From: Desulfobacterales bacterium | Lineage (GTDB): Bacteria > Desulfobacterota > Desulfobacteria > Desulfobacterales > JAEINQ01 | DNA: 39,355 nt | Direction: 5' to 3' | NCBI GenBank assembly: GCA_016342285.1 | Contig: JAEINQ010000063.1 | Coordinates: forward strand, 1 to 39,355 | Shown here: positions 33,613 to 39,355 of the stretch, in pieces | Layout of the letters: each line of letters opens with the position of its first letter | Position numbering within the stretch: position 1 is the first letter of the stretch | Made by a program: the position numbers and the translations under genes | The notes under the pieces: model-generated | What the model saw: the letters and a program-made list of their open reading frames with translations, nothing else | The model's database searches: none | Told to the model about the DNA's origin: nothing

Positions 33613-34263
33613 ATGATTGAAACCATCCGAAACGCCATTCCCAGGGAGGAATTCGATTACCAGATGCTGTTGGATGCGCTGGCGGGCTATGCCCGGCCCC
33701 GGGACAAGATATCTGACTGGTTGCAAAAAGGTGTCATCGTCAGGATCAAAAAGGGATTGTATGTATTCGGCGAGGGACTCAGGCGGTCGCCCTATTCCCG
33801 GGAACTTCTGGCCAATCTGGTGTACGGCCCTTCCTATCTCTCTCTCGATTGGGCGCTGCAATACTACGGGTTGATACCGGAACGCGTGGAGGCGATGACG
33901 TCGGTGACAACGGGAAGATCCAGGAAATTCCACACACCGGCGGGTCTCTTCGTCTATCGCCAGGTCCCGCTCCAGGCATTTCGCACAGGAATGACCCGGG
34001 TGGAGACGACGGGAAACACGGCATTTCTGATCGCAACCCGGGAAAAGGCCATCGCAGACAAGATCCGGTCCGACCGGGGCGTCTGTATCGGCAGTGCCCG
34101 ACAGTTGTCGGCATACCTCACGGAAAATCTCCGTATCGACGAAGCGGCCTTGGCCGAGTTGAGCCCGCGGATGCTTGCCGAATTCGGCCTGCGCTACGGT
34201 TCGCGGAAGATCCGGCTCTTCGCCGATTTTGTCGATAGGGTGAAAGGAAAAATCGCAAAATGA
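33613..34263 (+). CDS. abiEi: AbiEi-family antitoxin, transcriptional autorepressor
   Basis: 216 aa from the ATG at 33613. Longer frames begin inside the operator palindrome (33565) and are unlikely. The winged-helix N-terminus (FDYQMLLDAL, then DKISDWLQKGVIVRIKKGLY, about residues 14-60) is followed by the conserved AbiEi C-terminal region with LLANLVYGPSYLSLDWALQY and ATREKAIADKI. Known AbiEi proteins repress the operon and counter the AbiEii toxin without direct binding (type IV). The stop overlaps the next start by 4 nt (ATGA), so the pair is coupled. Confidence 0.88.
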   Translation: MIETIRNAIPREEFDYQMLLDALAGYARPRDKISDWLQKGVIVRIKKGLYVFGEGLRRSPYSRELLANLVYGPSYLSLDWALQYYGLIPERVEAMTSVTTGRSRKFHTPAGLFVYRQVPLQAFRTGMTRVETTGNTAFLIATREKAIADKIRSDRGVCIGSARQLSAYLTENLRIDEAALAELSPRMLAEFGLRYGSRKIRLFADFVDRVKGKIAK

Positions 34264-35129
34264 ATGACGTCATCGTTAAAATGCTGGCTCGGTACGACGT
34301 CAGCCGGCTGGAAAACCTTCTGCATGCACTGAGGGAAATCTTACAGGAAATCGCGCTTCTGGGCCTGTGGCGTAGCAAATTTTTCAACAAGGCGGCATTT
34401 TACGGCGGTACCGCTTTGCGGATTCTACACGGTCTTGATCGGTTCTCGGAAGAACTGGACTTCTCGCTGTTGGCACCGGACACCGCCTTTGACTTGGCGC
34501 CTCACCTGGACGCCGTCGAAAAAGAACTGGCTGCCTTCGGCTTCAACATGCAGTTGAAGCAGGTAAAAAAAACGGAAGGCAATCCGATCCGGTCGGCCTT
34601 TCTCAAAGCCGGCACCCGGCGGATTCTGCTGGTTATTGAGGCAGAGGCGGACCTGGTGGCATCTGTCCATTCGAATCAGGTGCTGAAGATCAAACTGGAG
34701 GTGGACACGGATCCGCCGCCCGGCTTCGGCACCCGGACCCGCTATCTGCTCCAACCCATACCGTTCATGGTACGGGCCTATGTGCTGCCGGATCTGTTTG
34801 CCGGGAAAATGCACGCCCTGCTCTACCGGCGCTGGCGGCATCGCGTAAAGGGCCGGGACTGGTACGATCTGGTATGGTATGCGGCCAACCATCCCGGGCT
34901 CCATCTGGCACATCTCGAACAGCGTATGCGTCAGAGCGGAGACTGGCAGCACAACGATCGGTTGACGGAAGAGGCCTTCCGAAAATTGATGGCGGAAGCC
35001 ATCGAAACGCTCGATGTCCGGCAGGCGAAAAGCGAAGCAGAATCATTCATTCGGTCCCCGGATGCCATCGCCGTCTGGTCAAAGGGTTTTTTTCGGGATG
35101 TCGCCGGGCGGATTCAGTGCATTGAATAA
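34260..35129 (+). CDS. abiEii: AbiEii-family nucleotidyltransferase toxin
   Basis: 289 aa. The nucleotidyltransferase signature AFYGGTALRILHGLDRFSEE then LDFSL (about residues 46-72) has the G-G-T and D motifs of the AbiEii/DUF1814 family. A later conserved motif is FAGKMHALLYRRWRHRVKGRDWYDLVW (see residues about 180-206). AbiEii toxins are nucleotidyltransferases (a related toxin modifies tRNA acceptor ends) and cause reversible growth arrest; some give abortive infection against phages. The protein follows the antitoxin with a 4-nt overlap. There are no other defence genes nearby. Confidence 0.88.
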   Translation: MNDVIVKMLARYDVSRLENLLHALREILQEIALLGLWRSKFFNKAAFYGGTALRILHGLDRFSEELDFSLLAPDTAFDLAPHLDAVEKELAAFGFNMQLKQVKKTEGNPIRSAFLKAGTRRILLVIEAEADLVASVHSNQVLKIKLEVDTDPPPGFGTRTRYLLQPIPFMVRAYVLPDLFAGKMHALLYRRWRHRVKGRDWYDLVWYAANHPGLHLAHLEQRMRQSGDWQHNDRLTEEAFRKLMAEAIETLDVRQAKSEAESFIRSPDAIAVWSKGFFRDVAGRIQCIE

Positions 35130-35237
35130 CAGGAGGATTACCCAATTGAAGGTAAATCCTGCAGGGCGCGGCACGCTTGAAAGGCCGGGCGCCTTTCAAC
35201 TTCAGGGAAACTGTTTCCCCGAACCGCGAACCGATCG

Positions 35238-35320
35238 AACCGTCATTCTCGCGAAGGCGGGAATTCAGTCAAGTGGCTCTGGATGCCTGCCCCCTTCCTG
35301 CGAAGGGGCAGGCATGACGG
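35238..35320. repeat. REP-like hairpin repeat, copy of the 1707-1785 element
   Basis: Begins CGTCATTCTCGCGAAGGCG and ends with a hairpin ATGCCTGCCCC...GGGGCAGGCAT (35283-35315). It shares order and words with the first copy. The surrounding 35130-35431 holds no convincing gene. Confidence 0.6.
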
Positions 35321-35431
35321 CATTTAAGGCAGTTCAAACTTCAAACACCCAGCCCTTACGCTTGTCGCGGGGCAAGCTGATCCGGAAACCGTTCGATCAG
35401 TTGCCGGCGAAGGGTGAAGCAACAGTGGCAT

Positions 35432-35745
35432 TCAGGTTTTTTTACCCAGGCAGCATTTCTTGTATTTCTTCCCGCTGCCGCAGGGACAGGGATCGTTGCG
35501 GCCGATTTTCCGGGATCGCACCGGCGCTTGTTCCCAGCCGTGCTTGCGGCGGTAGATGGCGTACAATTTTTTAAGCTGTTCGTGGCGCTGGGCCAGTTTC
35601 CTTGTCCTGGATTAGGGGCATGTTTTCTTCATGTTCTTTGGATTCTTTCAATCCGGGCCAATCGCCCTTGATGCCGTAATAGTCCACGAAAAGCGTCAGA
35701 TAGGTGTCTTGGCGCTGTTTCAGGTCGGAGGAAAAATCAGGCTTA
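35432..35745 (-). pseudogene. SEC-C motif protein, frameshifted
   Basis: The C-terminal part in one frame reads KIGRNDPCPCGSGKKYKKCC then LGKKT and a stop at 35432-35434, a perfect zinc-binding SEC-C motif. The N-terminal part is in another frame (DLKQRQDTYLTLFVDYYGIK then KESKEHEENMPLIQDK) and ends at a stop inside ...GPAPRTA (stop near 35571). Removing one G around 35600 would join them as DK-KLAQRHEQLKKL, so there is probably a 1-nt insertion or sequencing error. The upstream end runs into the 3' end of the next gene, so the N-terminus may also be lost. SEC-C tails bind zinc and often SecB or ribosomes. Confidence 0.7.
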
Positions 35746-37455
35746 GGGTTGGGGCATAAAGGCGGGATCGCTGCGTTTGACCATTCCCACACCGCCCTGG
35801 ATGTTGCGGGTGTCTGCGATGCCGTGGCTGCGAAGCAGAAGCTGGGCCTCGTAGGATCTCGGTCCCGAGCCGCAGATCAGCAGTAAGGGCTCGTCGCCGG
35901 GAACCTCATCGATCCGGCAGGCCAGGTCCTCCTGGGGAATATTGATCCACCGGTCCCCGTATTTTTCCACGAACGGGGTCGATTGGACCGCGCTTCGCAC
36001 GTCGATCACCTTGATGCCGTTCTTCTTGAAACAACTCAAGAAGTCCATGACATCGATGGGCGTTTGCTGGCCTTCGAGAATATTTTCCAGGGAATTGGCC
36101 GCACTGTTGACGATATCCATGGCCGAGGCAAAGGGCGGGGCGTAGGTCACCTCCAGATTGCTGATGTCAGCGATGTCCGCCCCGCCGGGCATGAGCGCGG
36201 CCACGGCGTCGACCCGGGCCTTGACCGCATCGCCCTGGGCGCCCAGGGCTTCCACGCCCAGGATTCGCCGGGTCTTTCGATCGGCGATGAGCTTCATATA
36301 CATCAATTCCATGGAAGGATAAAAATGGGCCCGGTCAGCCTGGACCACCACCGCATGGACCGGATCGAAACCGGCAGCAGCGGCCTGAGCCACGGTCAAT
36401 CCTGCCCGGGCCACGCCCAGGTCAAAGACCTTGACGACAAAAGAGCCGACGGTTCCTTTGAAACGTTCACCACCTCGGACGATATTGGTGCCGATGACAC
36501 GGCCCTGGCGGTTGGCCAGGGAGCCCAAAGGCATATGGACCTGCTGGCCGCTGACCAGGTGGGGCAATTCGACACAGTCGCCGCCGGCGTATATGTCCGG
36601 ATCCGAAGTGCGCATCTGCTGATCCACCACAATGCCGCCCGCCCGTCCCACGGTCAGTCCGGCCTGGACGGCAAGGGCGGCGTTTGGCCGGACCCCGACG
36701 GCCATGATTACCAGTTCGCAGGGAAGGGTGCCCTTGTCCGTTTCAACGGCGGTCACGCCGCTTTCAGCGCTCCCGACAATGCGGGTCACCCGTTCGCGGA
36801 GGCGTATTCGCACGTCCTTTTCTTCCATGTGGTTTTGCACCAGCAGGGCCATGTCTGCCCCCAGGGCCGATGGCAGGAGTTGGTCGGCCATTTCCACCAG
36901 GGTGGTCTCCAGCCCCCACAGATCGGTCAGGGCTTCGGCCATCTCCAGGCCGATGGCACCGCCGCCGATGACCACGGCGCTGGAAACCTGGCCGGCGGCA
37001 ATCTTGTCCTTGATGGTCTTGGCATGGTGCAGTGTGGCCACCACCGAGACGCCGGGCAGGGTCACGCCCTCAAGGGGGGGAACCACCGGGGTCGAACCGG
37101 TGGCCAGGACGAGCTTGTCGTAGGTGATCTCTTCTTCCTGCCCGTCGTTCAACCGCCGGACACGGATTGTTTTTCCTTTTCGGTCAATGGAGACAACTTC
37201 GGTTCGGGTGAGGATTTCCACCCCCTTGACGTTTTTGAAATAGGTCTGGTCCCGGATCACATGGGCGCTGGTGGAGCGGAGCCCTTCAAGATCGTTTACA
37301 TCGCCGCCCACGTAATAAGGAATGCCGCATCCGCCGTAAGAGATCATATCGTCCCGATCGATGACGAGGACATCCCATGTGGGATCCAGGCGCTTAATTC
37401 TTGCGGCGACTTTGGGCCCGGCGGCTACAGCACCTATGATGACTACCTTTTTCAT
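35743..37455 (-). CDS. CoA-disulfide reductase-like flavoprotein fused to rhodanese
   Basis: 570 aa from the ATG at 37455 behind GGAAGGAG. FAD motif VVIIGAVAAGPKVAARIKRL starts at residue 4. The single redox Cys is C43 in SYGGCGIPYYVGG, the exact position in CoA-disulfide reductases. NAD motif AVVIGGGAIGLEMAEALTDL, the GGDCVEL FAD motif and the dimerisation domain (FYPSMELMYMKLIAD) follow. The C-terminal rhodanese (about residues 465-570) has active-site Cys528 in LLICGSGPRS. Such fusions reduce CoA disulfide/persulfide or polysulfide with NAD(P)H. A promoter and terminator-like hairpin lie upstream. Cytoplasmic. Confidence 0.92.
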   Translation of the reverse strand: MKKVVIIGAVAAGPKVAARIKRLDPTWDVLVIDRDDMISYGGCGIPYYVGGDVNDLEGLRSTSAHVIRDQTYFKNVKGVEILTRTEVVSIDRKGKTIRVRRLNDGQEEEITYDKLVLATGSTPVVPPLEGVTLPGVSVVATLHHAKTIKDKIAAGQVSSAVVIGGGAIGLEMAEALTDLWGLETTLVEMADQLLPSALGADMALLVQNHMEEKDVRIRLRERVTRIVGSAESGVTAVETDKGTLPCELVIMAVGVRPNAALAVQAGLTVGRAGGIVVDQQMRTSDPDIYAGGDCVELPHLVSGQQVHMPLGSLANRQGRVIGTNIVRGGERFKGTVGSFVVKVFDLGVARAGLTVAQAAAAGFDPVHAVVVQADRAHFYPSMELMYMKLIADRKTRRILGVEALGAQGDAVKARVDAVAALMPGGADIADISNLEVTYAPPFASAMDIVNSAANSLENILEGQQTPIDVMDFLSCFKKNGIKVIDVRSAVQSTPFVEKYGDRWINIPQEDLACRIDEVPGDEPLLLICGSGPRSYEAQLLLRSHGIADTRNIQGGVGMVKRSDPAFMPQP

Positions 37456-37511
37456 GAACCGTTCTCCTTCCACTGTTGAAATGCGATCGAAAACCAAACA
37501 TGAGAAAACAA

Positions 37512-37539
37512 AAGACCCCTTGCCGGCACAAGGGGTCTT
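37512..37539 (-). terminator. Terminator hairpin, possibly a leader attenuator
   Basis: On the minus strand AAGACCCCTTG pairs with CAAGGGGTCTT (11 bp, loop TGCCGG), followed by TTGTTTTC. It lies between a good promoter and the CoA-disulfide reductase start. An alternative hairpin CACAAG/CTTGTG uses the same left arm and would exclude it. It could also simply terminate the SPOR-like gene upstream. Confidence 0.65.
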
Positions 37540-37562
37540 GTGTGAGGGGTTTCCCGCGCGCA

Positions 37563-37590
37563 ACATTATCCAGATCACGTCCGATGTCAA
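37563..37590 (-). promoter_or_regulatory. Sigma-70-like promoter of the CoA-disulfide reductase gene
   Basis: On the minus strand TTGACA (37590-37585), 16 nt, TAATGT (37568-37563). The transcript would begin about 100 nt before the ATG and contain the terminator hairpin. Confidence 0.5.
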
Positions 37591-37659
37591 GTCAATGGGG
37601 CCAACCAAAACCCATGGGCGATTCCATCCAGTTATCGAAAAAACGGCGGGCCAAATTTA

Positions 37660-38370
37660 TCAGTCGGTAAACGGTACCAAGTCAAAATCGGTTGCGTCGA
37701 TCGGGGATGAGGGCGCCATTGATGCCGTTTGATTTGTGCCGCTGGCGACCGATGTCTCCAGTTCGATGATCCTGTCGTTTTTGGGGTCGTTGAGCCCGCC
37801 GAGGATTGAGCGGATCAGGCGGTGATGATCCGGTGCCCTGAGCTTTCCCTTTATGGGGTTTGACGGTTGCGCCAACTGGCTCGACTGAAGGCGCAGGTTG
37901 CCTGGGTTGTCGGTCCTGGCTGACAGGGGCTTTTTTTCCACTTCTTTTTCCCCGTTGCAAACGGCCAGTCGTTTCCGGCAAAGGGTCGGTGATACGGCTT
38001 CGACTTCCCATGCCGGTGAAATGCGTTGATCCCCGGCCAGGGTTTGGGCCAGGTCCCGGGCATCGGTTTCGCTTTCGAATTTTCCCAGGTAAAGCAGATA
38101 TCGGCAGTTATCCTCGGTTTTGGGTGAGGCGTCCACAAAGGCATAGACCCCCTCCTGCCGCAGGTATTGGGAGGCGGCCTGGTCCGCCCATCGCCGCACG
38201 GGGTAACTGCCGGCGCGAACGGCGAAAATTTCCCTATCGGCTGTTTCCGGGGCCGTTTCAGCGGCCGACACATGGACGGCGGCCAGCAGAATCAACAAAA
38301 AGGCAAAGGTTGCCTTCCTGCGTTGCCACAAGAGTGCCTGCACAATGCCCTTGGGTTCGGGTGCTGTCAT
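37660..38370 (-). CDS. Membrane-anchored SPOR-like protein
   Basis: 236 aa from the ATG at 38370, 4 nt after the stop of the preceding gene. A hydrophobic signal or anchor lies at about residues 18-36 (ATFAFLLILLAAVHVSAAE). A SPOR-like repeat follows (residues about 45-110): IFAVRAGSYPVRRWADQAAS, with LRQEGVYAF and YLLYLGKFESETDARDLAQT. SPOR domains bind denuded peptidoglycan. The C-terminal half is low in secondary-structure signal and probably disordered. Function beyond possible cell-wall binding is unknown. Coupled to the gene upstream. Confidence 0.72.
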   Translation of the reverse strand: MTAPEPKGIVQALLWQRRKATFAFLLILLAAVHVSAAETAPETADREIFAVRAGSYPVRRWADQAASQYLRQEGVYAFVDASPKTEDNCRYLLYLGKFESETDARDLAQTLAGDQRISPAWEVEAVSPTLCRKRLAVCNGEKEVEKKPLSARTDNPGNLRLQSSQLAQPSNPIKGKLRAPDHHRLIRSILGGLNDPKNDRIIELETSVASGTNQTASMAPSSPIDATDFDLVPFTD

Positions 38371-38374
38371 GGCG

Positions 38375-38947
38375 TCATTTCTTGGCCTGGCTGACCGGTT
38401 CGAGTGCGGTGATGATTTTGATGCTGTTGTCGAACTGTTCCAAGGAGTTGTTGATGATAAACTTGGACCGTTCAATCAGCCGCAGGGCGGCATTGTTTTG
38501 AATCTTGGGAACGTGTCGGTCGATTTCCGAAATGATTTCCTGCCCGATTTCCTTGGCCAGATAAAGCTGATCCAGGCGGCGCATGAAAAAATCGTGTTTG
38601 GATTCAATTTGGATGAAGACGACCAATTCCATCAGTTCCACCTGGTGCTCGGTTCGAAGGGCCAGTTCCACCAGGGAATGACTGATCTGGTGGATGTGCT
38701 GCACGGAGTCCATGTCCGTCGCTTCCGTCTGACGGGGTATGTTTCTTTCGGCCAACTTAAGCAGATCCATCCGAATGCCTTCGAGCCGCCGGGCGTTGGT
38801 GGCCAGATGGTAAACGATGGGCTGGAGCTGCATCTGGACGGCGCTGTAGGTGGGCCGTTTGAGGGACGCCGCTTTGTTTTTTGCTCCGGCGGACGGGGCG
38901 ATAATCAGCACCAACGCAATAATCAACGGCAACTTTTTGGCAATCAT
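38375..38947 (-). CDS. Exported helical protein of unknown function
   Basis: 190 aa from the ATG at 38947, behind GGGGGACAAGGGACC; longer starts would precede the signal peptide. The signal peptide is KKLPLIIALVLIIAPSAGA (residues 4-22). The mature part is almost entirely amphipathic helix, with LEGIRMDLLKLAERNIPRQ, a HQISHSLVELALRTEHQVEL segment and a C-terminal ERSKFIINNSLEQFDNSIKI. No family is recognised. The overlap-like spacing with the SPOR gene suggests that the two act together in the envelope. Confidence 0.7.
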   Translation of the reverse strand: MIAKKLPLIIALVLIIAPSAGAKNKAASLKRPTYSAVQMQLQPIVYHLATNARRLEGIRMDLLKLAERNIPRQTEATDMDSVQHIHQISHSLVELALRTEHQVELMELVVFIQIESKHDFFMRRLDQLYLAKEIGQEIISEIDRHVPKIQNNAALRLIERSKFIINNSLEQFDNSIKIITALEPVSQAKK

Positions 38948-39159
38948 GGTCCCTTGTCCCCCTGGCTTGTTAAAGGTCAGTCCGGCCCTTTTTATTGCCT
39001 TGAAAATCTGGTTCTCTGGGCGATGTCGCAGAGATTTGGTTACGCCCATAAAACCGTTATGCAAGTGACGATAGGTCACCTTGGTGACCCCACACGTATC
39101 GGTTTTGGCGATCAATCCGGTCCAACCCTGTTATCGGGCATTTTATGGAAAACCTTTAG

Positions 39160-39290
39160 CGGGGTGTTGAAAAACGGGGGAATCGCTTCGCTCTGCCAAT
39201 TTTAAAAGGCTAAGAAGGCAGAATACCTTACTTGAACATTGAGAATGGAGAATTGGATATTGAGCCTCCTTTTGGGGGCTACCTGTCCTT
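39160..39290. repeat. Dispersed repeat relic
   Basis: Contains GAATCGCTTCGCTCTGCCAA and GGCTAAGAAGGCAGAATACC, related to the 7382-7505 element. GAACATTGAGAATGGAGAATT from 39234 is related to the flank at 1818. Two repeat families therefore meet here. The rest of 38948-39355 holds no convincing gene. Confidence 0.5.
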
Positions 39291-39355
39291 GTCAAACACT
39301 TTCAGAGCTAAATTCCTGACATTGAAAGGTATAGAAGATTCCAAGTCTCCCCCGG

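Noticed and set aside
35983..37479. Very long plus-strand frame antisense to the CoA-disulfide reductase
   Set aside because: It is the shadow of a GC-rich real gene with well-conserved motifs on the minus strand; the composition is His/Gly-rich nonsense.

Overview
The window looks like a chromosomal segment of a strictly anaerobic Desulfobacterota bacterium, probably Desulfosarcinaceae or a close relative (inference). The grounds are gene content: a HdrA/MvhD/formate dehydrogenase cluster, a Ni carbon monoxide dehydrogenase locus, many PAS/GAF histidine kinases with sigma-54 regulators, heavy use of UGA as selenocysteine (Sec), and dispersed short repeats. No rRNA, tRNA, CRISPR array, transposase or phage gene was seen.

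Layout. 1-3.1 kb: the start of a PAS sensor kinase cut by the window edge, an exported secretin-N-like protein, repeat elements and a stand-alone GAF protein. 3.1-8.0 kb: a divergent YchF-type P-loop protein, then ydbH-ynbE-ydbL (lipid transport between the membranes). 8.4-14.0 kb: a secreted Cache protein with a chemoreceptor, a GNAT acetyltransferase and a triple-PAS hybrid kinase. 14.4-17.1 kb: a MerB-like organomercurial lyase homologue with in-frame UGA at both catalytic cysteine positions, a GH5-like glycosidase and a LOG-family protein. 17.3-28.0 kb, all on the minus strand: GAF kinase, receiver protein, NtrC-type activator, then (behind a sigma-54-type promoter) a response regulator with an odd output domain, HdrA, MvhD, FdhB and FdhA. 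28.5-33.3 kb: NAD(P)/FAD oxidoreductase, CooF-like ferredoxin, CooS and a PAS-LuxR regulator. 33.5-35.1 kb: an AbiE toxin-antitoxin pair under a long palindrome. 35.4-39.0 kb: a broken SEC-C gene, a CoA-disulfide-reductase/rhodanese fusion with a possible leader attenuator, and two exported proteins, one SPOR-like.

How it fits together. FdhA, FdhB, MvhD and HdrA form a soluble formate dehydrogenase/heterodisulfide-reductase-like electron-bifurcating module. Its genes are probably driven by the adjacent NtrC-type activator. CooS, the CooF-like ferredoxin and the flavoprotein would link CO oxidation to ferredoxin and pyridine nucleotides. Four genes (the MerB-like gene, fdhA, mvhD, hdrA) carry five in-frame UGA codons. 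Each UGA lies at a position where the family has cysteine or known Sec, and each is followed at 18-26 nt by a hairpin with G in the first two loop positions, as bacterial SECIS elements require. Ordinary gene callers would split these four genes into nine or more pieces. The double-Sec MerB-like protein is the most striking item. Other notable points are an apparent ATT start codon on the GAF kinase, CSGC motifs in two receiver domains, and the possible attenuator before the CoA-disulfide reductase.
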